The position numbers and the translations under genes were made by a program. This document shows, piece after piece, positions 1-8,170 of a stretch of DNA of 40,930 nt; position 1 is the first letter of the stretch, and every line of letters starts with the position of its first letter. The stretch is from an uncultured Paraprevotella sp. (GTDB taxonomy: Bacteria; Bacteroidota; Bacteroidia; Bacteroidales; Bacteroidaceae), in assembly GCA_944319925.1 (NCBI GenBank), contig CALUFQ010000029.1, positions 1 to 40,930 of the forward strand, read 5' to 3'. The notes beneath the pieces were generated by a model. The model did no database searches. It was not told where the DNA came from and worked only from the letters and a program-made list of their open reading frames with translations.

Positions 1-265
1 TCCCGTGTCATTTTGCCGGCGGAATCCTCCGGCGGGCTTTCCCGCCGGTCGGGCTTCTGCGCCGGGAGTGTCCCGTGTCCCGTCAAAAGGGCAGGTTTGG
101 AGGGGATTCCGCGACATTCTGATTTCTGCATGGCGCGTGTGGCTGCGTTCTTTCCGCGCCGTCCCGGCCCGGCGGCCGGATACGCGAATCTCAGAAGCCG
201 AAAATGAGCAAATTGTCAACGCGCACCCGAAAGTTCATTCTGTCAATGGAAGGATGTGCGCAGGG
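1..265 (+). repeat. GC-rich interspersed repeat, copy 1 (truncated by window edge)
   Basis: This stretch is nearly identical, in inverted orientation, to 40155-40420; by eye there are scattered substitutions and one single-base indel. Similarity stops just after GTGCGCAGGG on both sides. It contains a compact GC hairpin, CCGGCGGG-CTTT-CCCGCCGG, at 29-48. Open frames cross it, but their translations are rich in Arg, Pro and Gly, lack a ribosome binding site and simply track the repeat, so I do not call a gene. The left end lies outside the window. Confidence 0.9.
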
Positions 266-374
266 AGATGCCTAACTAAGTTTCGTTTGTGCAATTCGCA
301 AACCATTTCTCCTTAACTATAAAAGATAATGCATCCCAAGGGAAACCTTTTTGTGGAAATTCAAAACAGCCTTT
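266..374. other. Intergenic, no gene seen
   Basis: This short AT-richer stretch separates the repeat from the end of the AlaX-like gene. A small hairpin (GTTTGTG at 285-291 with CGCAAAC at 297-303) is present, but there is no T-tract that would make it a convincing terminator for the minus-strand gene. Confidence 0.5.
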
Positions 375-851
375 TTACTCCCATGTAGTGCCCGCCAGCT
401 TGAACACGATGCGAAACTGCCCGTCCTTGTAACTCGTGCTGTTGATTTTGAACTCCCCTATCTGCGCCGTATGCTCCACATGCGCACCAATACATGCACA
501 CACATCATAATCCCCCACACGCACCAGGCGCAACATGTCCGCCGCCGCGTCGGGCAGTTTATCCAGCGGAACCCCAGCCGGCACATCCGCACGACGCACA
601 TATTCATATGTCACTGGCAAGTCGGCCGCAATGACCTCGTTCACCCTACGGGCAATCTCCGCGATTTGCGCTTCCGTGGGCGCAGAAAACAAATCATAAT
701 TGATTTTACTCTTTTTCCGCTCTATATGTGCGTTTTTTGAGCGTTCGCACCCGAACATCCGCACCATCGTTTGGTTCAAGATGTGCTCACAAGTGTGCAT
801 CGGAGGAAATTCCGCTTTATGATGCTCGTTCAAAACAAATTCCTTTTCCAT
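375..851 (-). CDS. AlaX-like alanyl-tRNA editing (SAD domain) hydrolase
   Basis: This 158-residue protein matches the free-standing second additional domain found in alanyl- and threonyl-tRNA synthetases. The zinc-site motifs are both visible: HxxxH at His19/His23 and CxxxH at Cys120/His124. Family knowledge indicates hydrolysis of mischarged aminoacyl-tRNA, classically Ser- or Gly-tRNA(Ala), in the cytoplasm. There is no synthetase catalytic core, so it would act in trans. It lies 44 bases downstream of serB on the same strand and probably shares its transcript, an apt pairing because serine is the amino acid mischarged by AlaRS. The specific amino acid removed cannot be read from sequence. 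Confidence 0.85.
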   Translation of the reverse strand: MEKEFVLNEHHKAEFPPMHTCEHILNQTMVRMFGCERSKNAHIERKKSKINYDLFSAPTEAQIAEIARRVNEVIAADLPVTYEYVRRADVPAGVPLDKLPDAAADMLRLVRVGDYDVCACIGAHVEHTAQIGEFKINSTSYKDGQFRIVFKLAGTTWE

Positions 852-895
852 CTATTTACCAGCAAATTTTAAGCCTTACCCCGCGTGAAATATCC

Positions 896-2128
896 TCATA
901 GCCTTCCCCTTTCTTCCAAGTAGGAATCCTTGAATCCAAGAAAATACAAAACGCCGTCAAGCCCTATCGTGTTGATAGACTGCTTGGCATTGGCCACCAC
1001 GCGCGGCTTGGCATGGAAGGCAATGCCCAATCCCGCCTCGGACAGCATCGGCAGGTCGTTCGCCCCGTCGCCCACGGCAATGGTCTGTGCCAAGTTCACG
1101 TGTTCCACTTGGGCTATCAGCTTCAGCAGTTCCGCCTTGCGTCGCCCGTCCACAATGTCACCCACGTAACGCCCCGTGAGCTTGCCATCCTCCACTTCCA
1201 ATTCATTGGCATACACATAATCGATGTCGTATTTGTTCTTAAGGTAATTGCCAAAATAGGTGAAGCCCCCCGAAAGGATGGCGATTTTGTAGCCATACTG
1301 TTTCAAGACAAACATCAAGCGGTCCACTCCCTCTGTGATAGGCAGGTGGTTGGCGATGTCCTCCATGACAGATACGTCCAGCCCCTTCAACAAGGCCACC
1401 CGTTCGGTGAAACTTTCCTTGAAGTCAATTTCCCCACGCATGGCCCGCTCCGTGATGGCTCTCACCTGCGCCCCCACGCCAGCCCTTTCGGCCAGTTCGT
1501 CGATGACCTCCGTTTCGATCAGCGTGGAATCCATATCAAAACAAATCAGACGGCGCATGCGGCGATACATGTTATCCTGCTGGAAAGAAAAGTCCATCGC
1601 AAGTTCACCCGACAATTTCAACAGTTCGGCCTGCATGGCCTCACGGTCGCGCGGAGTGCCGCGCACGGAAAACTCAATGCAGGCGCGTATGTTCTCCTTC
1701 TGTTCGTCAAGCGGGATGCGCCCCGTGAGCCGCTTGATGGCATCAATGTTCAACCCTTGTTCTGCAAGCACGGAAGCCACGGCCTCGATTTGCCGGGCGG
1801 AAAGTTTGCGGCCTAGCAAGGTCAGGATGTAGCGGTTCTTGCCCTGCAAATTCACCCAATCTTCATATTCCGAATTCTTCACCGGATAGAAACGGATGTT
1901 CACACCCAGTTCCGTGGCTTTGAACAACAAGTCCTTCATCACGTAACCGGCATTTTCCTCCGACACGCGGATGAGCAACCCCAGCGTCAGCGTGTTGTGG
2001 ATGTCGGCCTGTCCAATATCCAGCACCGTCACGTCGTAACGGGCCAACACGCCCATCACGGAAGCCGTCAATCCCGGGCGGTCCTCTCCCGTGATCCTTA
2101 TCAAAATCAATCCTGCGTTAGCATCCAT
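896..2128 (-). CDS. serB: Phosphoserine phosphatase with ACT domains
   Basis: SerB catalyses the last step of serine synthesis, O-phosphoserine to serine plus phosphate, in the cytoplasm. The 410-residue protein has two ACT-type regions (about residues 7-80 and 98-175) followed by a HAD phosphatase. The nucleophile motif DMDST places Asp198 and acid/base Asp200. The downstream motifs are LSGGF near 286 and GDGAND at 353-358. The double-ACT form is the usual long SerB of Bacteroidales. A good promoter lies directly upstream (2155-2185). The start at 2128 puts the ACT domain at the very N-terminus and fits the promoter position. Confidence 0.95.
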   Translation of the reverse strand: MDANAGLILIRITGEDRPGLTASVMGVLARYDVTVLDIGQADIHNTLTLGLLIRVSEENAGYVMKDLLFKATELGVNIRFYPVKNSEYEDWVNLQGKNRYILTLLGRKLSARQIEAVASVLAEQGLNIDAIKRLTGRIPLDEQKENIRACIEFSVRGTPRDREAMQAELLKLSGELAMDFSFQQDNMYRRMRRLICFDMDSTLIETEVIDELAERAGVGAQVRAITERAMRGEIDFKESFTERVALLKGLDVSVMEDIANHLPITEGVDRLMFVLKQYGYKIAILSGGFTYFGNYLKNKYDIDYVYANELEVEDGKLTGRYVGDIVDGRRKAELLKLIAQVEHVNLAQTIAVGDGANDLPMLSEAGLGIAFHAKPRVVANAKQSINTIGLDGVLYFLGFKDSYLEERGRL

Positions 2129-2154
2129 ATCCTGTTTGTCCTGTTAAATATCTG

Positions 2155-2185
2155 CAAAGCTACACAAAAACGGGAAAAGGCGCAA
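2155..2185 (-). promoter_or_regulatory. Bacteroidetes-type promoter of serB
   Basis: Read on the minus strand, TTG (2183-2185) is followed by a 20-base spacer and TAGCTTTG (2155-2162), an exact match to the Bacteroidetes TAnnTTTG -7 element. It sits 27 bases before the serB start. Confidence 0.75.
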
Positions 2186-2200
2186 CCATTCCCACTTGTT

Positions 2201-2851
2201 TCAACCTAATTTCCTGAAAGCATAAGTCAACACGAAATCCGACGTGGTCTCATAATGTATGGGGAACACCCCCGTTTTCCCATCCGACAAATGATAAGCC
2301 AAGCGAAAATCCCCCGCCGCCTCCGCATGTTCGCGAGAAGCCACGCATGCCAAACCGGAAACCGTCAGGTTCTGGCGAAAATCTATGCCCTCCTGGTCCA
2401 ATATCTTAAAAGCCGCTTCCTTGGCCGACCAATGCAACAAGATGTCATACACGCTTTCCGCATGCTCTTCCGGGCCTATCAGTCGGTCTTTCAACCGCAA
2501 GATGCGTTCTGAAAAAGCCTCGATGTCCACGCCGGTCTCATGGTCTTTCGAAAACAAGACCGAAGCATAGCCGGACGTGTGGGAAATGGAAAGCTGCAAA
2601 CTGCCATCGGCAAAATAAGGATGTCCAGTGGGAGTATAACAAATCTGTTTTTCTTCCCCCAACAACTGATAGACCAAAATGCGCACGGACACATATTCCA
2701 ACCTCCGGCGTTCGGCCATGAAACGGCGGTAGGCATGCGCACGATACACGTCCCCCCTGGGCAGCATGCCGCACAAGTCTTCGACCGTCTCGGTGATTCT
2801 CCAAATCCCCCCCCAGCCCTTATCGCCTTCTATTTTCCGGAAAAACGGCAT
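2201..2851 (-). CDS. 4'-phosphopantetheinyl transferase family protein
   Basis: This 216-residue protein has the Sfp/AcpS signature: GVDIE with Asp109 and Glu111 as Mg2+ ligands, then WSAKEAAFK with Lys144, Glu145 and Lys149, which bind coenzyme A and metal. An Sfp-like GHPYF...ISH segment precedes them. The family transfers the 4'-phosphopantetheine arm of CoA to a serine of carrier proteins. It starts 3 bases after the gldE stop, so translation is probably coupled, and this gldE-PPTase pairing is familiar in Bacteroidales. Whether it serves fatty-acid ACP or another carrier protein is not evident. Confidence 0.88.
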   Translation of the reverse strand: MPFFRKIEGDKGWGGIWRITETVEDLCGMLPRGDVYRAHAYRRFMAERRRLEYVSVRILVYQLLGEEKQICYTPTGHPYFADGSLQLSISHTSGYASVLFSKDHETGVDIEAFSERILRLKDRLIGPEEHAESVYDILLHWSAKEAAFKILDQEGIDFRQNLTVSGLACVASREHAEAAGDFRLAYHLSDGKTGVFPIHYETTSDFVLTYAFRKLG

Positions 2852-2854
2852 AGT

Positions 2855-4207
2855 TTACGAATCCTCCCCTTCACCGGCTGCCGACACGGGCATCACCCTC
2901 ACCTTGACTTTCAGAATCCGGCGGTCGTCCATCTCCAACACCTCGAACTCATAGTTCTTATAACGGAGTATTTCGTGAAGTTCCGGAAATTCCCCTTTGA
3001 TTTCCAGCAACAACCCGGCCAAAGTGTCGGCCTCTCCTTCCACTTCCTCGAAGACATCATCATCCGTCTGCATGATTTTGAAAAAGTCCGTCAGAAGCAC
3101 CTTTCCTTCAAAGACATACACATTCTCGCCAATCTTCACATACTGTGATTCCTCCTCGTCGTACTCGTCATTAATCTCGCCCACGATTTCCTCAATGATG
3201 TCTTCCATTGTCACGATGCCCGACGTGCCGCCGAACTCATCCACCACGATGGCGATATGCACTTTGTTCGTCTGGAAATCCCTCAACAAATCATCAATCA
3301 TCTTCGTTTCCGGCACGAAATAGGGCGGACGAATGAGGGACTGCCAGCGGAAGTTCGCCGGTTTGTTCAAATGTGGCAACAAATCCTTAATATATAATAT
3401 GCCCTTAATATTATCCCTTGAACCGGCATACACAGGAATGCGGGAATAATTGCTTTCCACGATGCAGCGGAGCACTTCGGGATAAGCCGTCTTCATGTCG
3501 AGGTCCACGATGTCCATCCGGGGTGTCATGATTTCCTTTGCCATCTCACCGCCAAACCGGATGATGCCTTCCAGCATGTTCTGCTCTTCCGCGATGTCTT
3601 TCTTGTCCGTCAGTTCCAACGCCTGTTCCAACTCGTCCACCGAAATGGCACGTTTTTCCGTGTGCACGACTTTCGTGGCCAAATGTTTGGAATGGACGAA
3701 CAATGAAGAAACCGGCCAAAACACTTTCTGCATCACCATCATTGGCGAAGCCATCATGCGGCACAATCCCAAAGGATGGCGGGCGGAACACACCTTCGGG
3801 ATGATTTCGCCGAACAGCAAAAGGACAAGCACGAGCACGACCGTCAACAAGAAAAGGAAGAATGCCTCTCCCCCGCCATGCGCCACCGTACGGGCGAAAA
3901 AGAAATTCAGCAACACGATGACGGCCACATTCATCAAATTGTTCGAAATCAATATCGTGGCCAGAAGACGTTCCGAATCTTCTTTCAAAGACACAATCTT
4001 GCTGTCTGAAACACGTTTGCTTTCTTCCATGGCACTCAAGTCTGTGGGCGAAAGCGAAAAGAAAGCATTTTCAGAAGCAGAAACCAAAGCCGAACACAGC
4101 AAAGACAAAAGCGCTAGCACCAAAGCCACGACAGCCGGCACGTCAGGCCGCACCCATACCAAATGATTGAAAAAATCTACAATAGATAAAAAAGAATCTG
4201 AATCCAA
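2855..4207 (-). CDS. gldE: GldE-type CNNM/CBS transmembrane protein
   Basis: This 450-residue inner-membrane protein has a DUF21/CNNM membrane region (about 22-190, several hydrophobic helices including an FGEIIPK segment), a pair of CBS domains (about 225-345, with the EFGGTSGIVTMEDIIEE segment) and a CorC/HlyC C-terminal domain (about 360-440). The family includes Mg2+/Co2+ efflux-type proteins. The Bacteroidetes version next to ssb and mutY is named GldE and was linked to gliding in Flavobacterium, but it is kept in non-gliding Bacteroidales where its role is unclear. It lies 22 bases downstream of ssb and is likely in the same operon. The name alone does not show that gliding or type IX secretion is present. 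Confidence 0.9.
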   Translation of the reverse strand: MDSDSFLSIVDFFNHLVWVRPDVPAVVALVLALLSLLCSALVSASENAFFSLSPTDLSAMEESKRVSDSKIVSLKEDSERLLATILISNNLMNVAVIVLLNFFFARTVAHGGGEAFFLFLLTVVLVLVLLLFGEIIPKVCSARHPLGLCRMMASPMMVMQKVFWPVSSLFVHSKHLATKVVHTEKRAISVDELEQALELTDKKDIAEEQNMLEGIIRFGGEMAKEIMTPRMDIVDLDMKTAYPEVLRCIVESNYSRIPVYAGSRDNIKGILYIKDLLPHLNKPANFRWQSLIRPPYFVPETKMIDDLLRDFQTNKVHIAIVVDEFGGTSGIVTMEDIIEEIVGEINDEYDEEESQYVKIGENVYVFEGKVLLTDFFKIMQTDDDVFEEVEGEADTLAGLLLEIKGEFPELHEILRYKNYEFEVLEMDDRRILKVKVRVMPVSAAGEGEDS

Positions 4208-4229
4208 AATTCAATGATTTAGTTAGACA

Positions 4230-4655
4230 TTAAAACGGCAAATCCTCTTTCCCGTTTGTGGTTTGTTTCGCGACACCCGGTGCGGGTTCCCCGCCTTGCG
4301 GCGATGCTTGGGCACTGTTGCGCGGAGAAGACAGCATCTCCATGTTGTCGGCAAAAATTTCCGTCACGTAACGCTTCACCCCGTTTTGGTCATCGTAAGA
4401 GCGCGAACGGATTTTCCCCTCTATGAAAAGCCTGTCCCCTTTGTGGACGTATTTCTCCGCTGTCTCGGCCAGACCGCGCCACAGGACAACATTATGCCAT
4501 TCCGTGCGCTCGGGCACTTCCGTGCCGTTCTGCAAGCGATACCCCCGTTCGCTCGTTGCCAACGGAAACGTGGCCACAGCCACTCCGTTGTCCAAATAGC
4601 GCACATCGGGGTCTCTTCCCACATTGCCTATCAACATTACCTTATTCAGCGACAT
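4230..4655 (-). CDS. ssb: Single-stranded DNA-binding protein
   Basis: The 141-residue protein has an OB-fold N-terminal region beginning MSLNKVMLIGNVGRDP, the classical SSB start, a disordered Gln/Pro/Gly-rich linker and an acidic-hydrophobic tip ending EDLPF. That tip is the docking peptide for replication and repair partners. It binds and protects single-stranded DNA during replication, recombination and repair. It sits directly downstream of mutY with its own strong promoter in between, so it can be expressed independently of the repair gene and probably drives gldE and the PPTase too. Confidence 0.96.
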   Translation of the reverse strand: MSLNKVMLIGNVGRDPDVRYLDNGVAVATFPLATSERGYRLQNGTEVPERTEWHNVVLWRGLAETAEKYVHKGDRLFIEGKIRSRSYDDQNGVKRYVTEIFADNMEMLSSPRNSAQASPQGGEPAPGVAKQTTNGKEDLPF

Positions 4656-4679
4656 AATAATCTTTCCCTATTTTGCCTC

Positions 4680-4710
4680 CAAAATTAATAAATAAAACAT
4701 ACGCCTCCAA
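4680..4710 (-). promoter_or_regulatory. Promoter of ssb-gldE-PPTase
   Basis: On the minus strand TTG (4708-4710), a 20-base spacer and TAATTTTG (4680-4687) match the TTG-N20-TAnnTTTG pattern exactly. It lies 24 bases before the ssb start, in the mutY-ssb gap. Confidence 0.75.
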
Positions 4711-4751
4711 GTTTCACGACATTTTTTTCATTCCTCCGCCTATTTTCCAAC

Positions 4752-5831
4752 CTATTTTCCTGGCAACAATCCCAATTTTTCAAACCACATTTCCACCAAA
4801 CGCGGCAAGGCATAATCCGACAGCTTGTCCGGTTTCAGCCAACAGGCATGCCGCCCCAACTCGTCGTCGGAAGGCTTTTCCGGCAAATCCAAACGGTAAA
4901 GGTCGGCCACCAACGTGCGATGGGTGAGCTGGTGGCGGGTCTCCCCGCACCACAAAGTCCTGACAGCCTTTTCCGCCAACACGAAATCGGGCACTATCCC
5001 GCGTACCAACAACTGGCCGGGGGCACACCTCTCGCTCGTTTCCACCAACATCGGCTCATACAATCCTTTCCAAATGTCATTCCCTTCACGACGGAACAAA
5101 GCTGTCTCGCCTCCCGCCTGTATATAAAAATAATGAAAATAACGGGTTGACACGCTCAACTTGCGGGACTTCACGGGAAAATCCGCAACCCGTCCTTGTG
5201 CATAAGCCATGCAGCTCCCGCCCAACGGGCACTCCCCGCAAGCCGGGTTCTTGGGCACACACAGCATCGCCCCGAAATCCATCACGGCTTGGTTGTAGTC
5301 CGCCCCCTCGCCTCCTTCTGGCAACAATTCCCGAGCCAACGCGGCGAAACACCTCTTCCCCTCGCCAGTGTCAATCGGAACCTCCACTCCGAAAACGCGG
5401 GACAAGACCCGATAAACATTGCCATCCACCACTGCATGCGGCAAGCCGTATGCAAACGAAGCGATGGCCGCCGCCGTGTAGTCTCCCACGCCTTTCAAAT
5501 TGCGAATGGCGGCATAGTCCGTTGGAAACCCTCCCGCCTCCACTATTTGGCGGGCCGCCCGGTGGAGATTCCTCGCACGGGAATAATAGCCCAACCCCTG
5601 CCAACACCTCAGCACTTCATCTTCAGAGGCGGAAGCCAGCACCCGGACATCCGGAAAACGTTCCATGAAGCGAAGAAAATAATCATAACCTTGGCTGACC
5701 CGGGTCTGCTGGAGGATAATCTCCGAAATCCAAATCTTATATGGGTCTTTCGTGTCACGCCAAGGCAAAGACCTGCGATTTTCTTGATACCACCCCAGCA
5801 ACTTACCCGCAAAACTGCAATCTTTCTCCAT
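4752..5831 (-). CDS. mutY: A/G-specific adenine DNA glycosylase
   Basis: MutY removes adenine mispaired with 8-oxoguanine, preventing G:C to T:A mutations. I start it at the ATG at 5831 (359 residues) rather than the upstream in-frame TTG at 5855. The TTG overlaps the predicted -7 box, and the ATG product aligns with the family start. The HhH-GPD domain shows SEIILQQTRV with catalytic Glu37, the LKGVGDYTA hairpin near 112, and VVDGNV with Asp136. The [4Fe-4S] cluster cysteines are Cys191, 198, 201 and 207 in the usual C-x6-C-x2-C-x5-C spacing. The C-terminal third is the NUDIX-like 8-oxoG recognition domain. Confidence 0.95.
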   Translation of the reverse strand: MEKDCSFAGKLLGWYQENRRSLPWRDTKDPYKIWISEIILQQTRVSQGYDYFLRFMERFPDVRVLASASEDEVLRCWQGLGYYSRARNLHRAARQIVEAGGFPTDYAAIRNLKGVGDYTAAAIASFAYGLPHAVVDGNVYRVLSRVFGVEVPIDTGEGKRCFAALARELLPEGGEGADYNQAVMDFGAMLCVPKNPACGECPLGGSCMAYAQGRVADFPVKSRKLSVSTRYFHYFYIQAGGETALFRREGNDIWKGLYEPMLVETSERCAPGQLLVRGIVPDFVLAEKAVRTLWCGETRHQLTHRTLVADLYRLDLPEKPSDDELGRHACWLKPDKLSDYALPRLVEMWFEKLGLLPGK

Positions 5832-5852
5832 ACGCAAACCTGATAAACGATG

Positions 5853-5943
5853 CAAAAATAACTGTTTTTAAGACGAAATAAGCAAAGAAACTAGTTTTTT
5901 TCCCAATATGCCTTCTTTCCTTGGCAAAAAAGCTATATATTTG
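5853..5943. promoter_or_regulatory. Divergent mutY / HU promoter region
   Basis: On the minus strand TATTTTTG (5853-5860) is a TAnnTTTG -7 box for mutY, with a possible TTG at 5883-5885 (22-base spacer). On the plus strand TATATTTG (5936-5943) is an exact -7 box for the HU gene, 53 bases before its ATG; its -33 element is weak. Confidence 0.6.
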
Positions 5944-5996
5944 CATTCCCAAAAATTAGGAATAGAGCAATTACGAACATTTATTTTTACAAAACA

Positions 5997-6275
5997 ATGA
6001 CAAAAGCACAGATTGTAAACGAGATTTCCAAAAAGACGGGCATCGACAAGGCCACTGCACTGACCGCCGTCGAAGCTTTCATGGAAGCCGTGAAAGAGTC
6101 TTTGATTGAAAAGGAGGAAAATGTATATCTACGTGGCTTTGGCAGCTTCATCTTGAAAAAGAGAGCAAAGAAAACAGCCCGGAATATTTCCAAAAACACC
6201 ACTATCATCATCGACGAACACAACATCCCGGCTTTCAAACCGGCCAAGGTATTTGTTGACGCTATCAAGAAATGA
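5997..6275 (+). CDS. HU/IHF family DNA-binding protein
   Basis: This 92-residue protein spans a full HU/IHF fold. The N-terminal helices begin MTKAQIVNEISKKTG, the GFGSF turn lies near residue 48, and the ARNISKN arm precedes the conserved FKPAK strand near residue 80. HU proteins bend and compact DNA as dimers. The arm carries RNISKN where RNP with its intercalating proline is usual. It is first in a likely HU, COX24-like, RNase G transcript. Two further HU-domain genes occur in the window (25667-25939 and 24134-25657), so this is one member of a paralogous set. Confidence 0.93.
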   Translation: MTKAQIVNEISKKTGIDKATALTAVEAFMEAVKESLIEKEENVYLRGFGSFILKKRAKKTARNISKNTTIIIDEHNIPAFKPAKVFVDAIKK

Positions 6276-6326
6276 ATCCCACAAAGGATTACAAACAGAA
6301 TTATTAACTCATAAAAACATTTGATT

Positions 6327-6416
6327 ATGCCAAGCGGAAAGAAGAAAAAAAGACACAAGATGGCTACACACAAACGTAAAAAAAGACTGAGAAAGAACAG
6401 ACATAAGAGCAAGTAG
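6327..6416 (+). CDS. 29-residue basic AURKAIP1/COX24-like small protein
   Basis: This tiny ORF encodes MPSGKKKKRHKMATHKRKKR and nine further residues, over half Lys or Arg. It matches the AURKAIP1/COX24-type peptides annotated throughout Bacteroidetes, related to mitochondrial ribosomal protein mS38, so a role bound to the 30S subunit is a reasonable inference. It sits 51 bases after the HU stop and 119 bases before RNase G, the arrangement I know from other Bacteroidales. It is easily missed because of its size. The extreme basic composition and fixed context make it credible despite its length. Confidence 0.85.
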   Translation: MPSGKKKKRHKMATHKRKKRLRKNRHKSK

Positions 6417-6443
6417 CCAACGCTTGTCTGTGGGAAAGATAGG

Positions 6444-6488
6444 GAACAAACTTGCGAGGGCTTCTTATTGGCTCCCTCAAGTTTGTTC
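6444..6488 (+). promoter_or_regulatory. Long hairpin in the RNase G leader
   Basis: The 17-base arm 6444-6460 (GAACAAACTTGCGAGGG) pairs with 6474-6488 (CCCTCAAGTTTGTTC), leaving a two-base bulge and a 13-base loop. It is followed by only a weak T-rich stretch (TTTGTAT). It lies 48 bases before the rng ATG and could be a partial terminator, an attenuator or an RNase target. Confidence 0.65.
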
Positions 6489-6535
6489 TTTGTATAAATG
6501 AAAAGGCAATCAAGAATCTATATAGTAAAAAAGGA

Positions 6536-8113
6536 ATGACAAGCGAAGTTATAGTAGATGTTCAACCTAAAGAAATTTCCATCGCCCTGCTAGAAGACAA
6601 ACGATTGGTGGAATTTCAGAAAGAAGGCCGGTCGGCCTCTTTCGTGGTGGGCAACATATACCTGGCCAAGGTGAGGAAACTCATGCCGGGACTGAATGCT
6701 TGCTTTGTGAATGTAGGCTATGAACGCGATGCCTTCTTGCACTATCTTGATCTTGGCCAAAAATTCAACACTTACAACAAATATCTCAGGCAGGTAATTA
6801 GCGACAAGAAAAAACTCTACCCCATCTCGAAAGCCAGCATACAGCCGGACTTGGAAAAAGATGGGAGCGTACAGAACATCCTGCAACCGGGACAGGAAAT
6901 CTTGGTGCAAATCGTCAAGGAACCGATTTCCACCAAGGGGCCGCGACTCACGTGCGAATTGTCCTTCCCCGGACGATTCCTCGTGCTGATGCCATTCCAA
7001 GACAAGGTGTCCGTTTCCTCCAAAATCAAATCCGCCGAAGAACGGGCAAGGTTGAAACAACTCATCCAAAGCATCAAGCCCAAAAATTTCGGAGTCATCG
7101 TGAGGACTGTAGCCGAGGGGAAACGTGTGGCCGAACTGGACACAGAGCTGAAAGTGCTGCTCAAAAGATGCGAAGAAACCTTCACGAGGGCACAAAAAGC
7201 CACCAAACTTCCGGAACTGGCATACGAAGAAACCAGCCGCACGGTAGCCATGTTGAGAGACCTGTTCAATCCGTCGTATGAAAACATTTACATCAACGAT
7301 GCGGATATTTTCAACGAAGTGAAAAACTACGTGACCCTGATTGCTCCCGAAAGTGCGGGCATCGTGAAACAATACACCGGGAAGCTTCCCATCTTCGACA
7401 ACTTTGACGTCACCAAGCAAATCAAATCTTCGTTCGGCAAAACAGTGTCATACAAACATGGTGCTTATCTGATCATCGAGCACACGGAGGCACTCCACGT
7501 CGTGGACGTGAACAGCGGAAACCGCTCCAAATCCAAGGATGGTCAAGAAGCGAACGCATTGGACGTCAACCTTGGAGCGGCCGACGAATTGGCCCGCCAA
7601 TTGCGGTTGCGCGACATGGGAGGCATCATCGTCGTGGATTTCATTGACATGAACCTGGCGGAAGATCGCCAGAAACTGTACGAACGCATGTGCGAGAACA
7701 TGAAAAAAGACCGCGCCCGCCACAACATCCTGCCGCTAAGCAAATTCGGCCTGATGCAAATCACCAGGCAAAGGGTGCGCCCCGTGATGGATGTCATGGT
7801 GGACGAAGTCTGCCCCACCTGCTTTGGGAAGGGAACAATCAAGTCCAGTTTCCTCTTCACGGACGTTTTGGAAAGCAAAATCAGCACGATGTCCAACAAA
7901 CTAGGCATCAAGAACTTCACGCTGAACGTCCATCCTTACGTCGCAGCCTATATCAACCAAGGATTGGTGTCACTGAAAAGGAAATGGCAAATGAAATATG
8001 GGTTTGGCATCAAAGTCATACCCAGCCAAAAATTGGGTTTCCTGCAATATGAGTTCTATGACAAAAACGGCCAAGAAATAGACATGAAAGAAGAAATCGA
8101 AATCAAACACTAA
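6536..8113 (+). CDS. rng: Ribonuclease E/G family endoribonuclease
   Basis: This 525-residue protein has an RNase G-length catalytic core. It has an S1-type RNA-binding segment in the N-terminal 130 residues, the metal-binding aspartates in VDVNSGNR and VVDFIDM, and the CPTC zinc-link motif that holds catalytic dimers together. It cuts AU-rich single-stranded RNA with a preference for 5'-monophosphate ends, in mRNA decay and rRNA maturation. I chose the ATG at 6536 because AAAAAAGGA immediately precedes it and the product begins MTSEVIVDVQPKEIS as in Bacteroidales homologues; upstream in-frame codons overlap the leader hairpin. There is no long C-terminal degradosome scaffold. It is followed by a strong terminator. 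Confidence 0.95.
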   Translation: MTSEVIVDVQPKEISIALLEDKRLVEFQKEGRSASFVVGNIYLAKVRKLMPGLNACFVNVGYERDAFLHYLDLGQKFNTYNKYLRQVISDKKKLYPISKASIQPDLEKDGSVQNILQPGQEILVQIVKEPISTKGPRLTCELSFPGRFLVLMPFQDKVSVSSKIKSAEERARLKQLIQSIKPKNFGVIVRTVAEGKRVAELDTELKVLLKRCEETFTRAQKATKLPELAYEETSRTVAMLRDLFNPSYENIYINDADIFNEVKNYVTLIAPESAGIVKQYTGKLPIFDNFDVTKQIKSSFGKTVSYKHGAYLIIEHTEALHVVDVNSGNRSKSKDGQEANALDVNLGAADELARQLRLRDMGGIIVVDFIDMNLAEDRQKLYERMCENMKKDRARHNILPLSKFGLMQITRQRVRPVMDVMVDEVCPTCFGKGTIKSSFLFTDVLESKISTMSNKLGIKNFTLNVHPYVAAYINQGLVSLKRKWQMKYGFGIKVIPSQKLGFLQYEFYDKNGQEIDMKEEIEIKH

Positions 8114-8118
8114 AAAGA

Positions 8119-8170
8119 CGGAGGTTGCCAACACAGTCCAGCGAAGACGATGGCAACCTCCGACTTTTTT
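8119..8170 (+). terminator. Intrinsic terminator of rng
   Basis: The perfect 12-base stem CGGAGGTTGCCA (8119-8130) / TGGCAACCTCCG (8151-8162) is followed by a run of six T (8165-8170), starting 5 bases after the rng stop. Confidence 0.92.

Noticed and set aside
2855-4207. gldE taken as proof of gliding or T9SS
   Set aside because: GldE-type genes are conserved in non-gliding Bacteroidales; no gld or por secretion genes are visible in the window.
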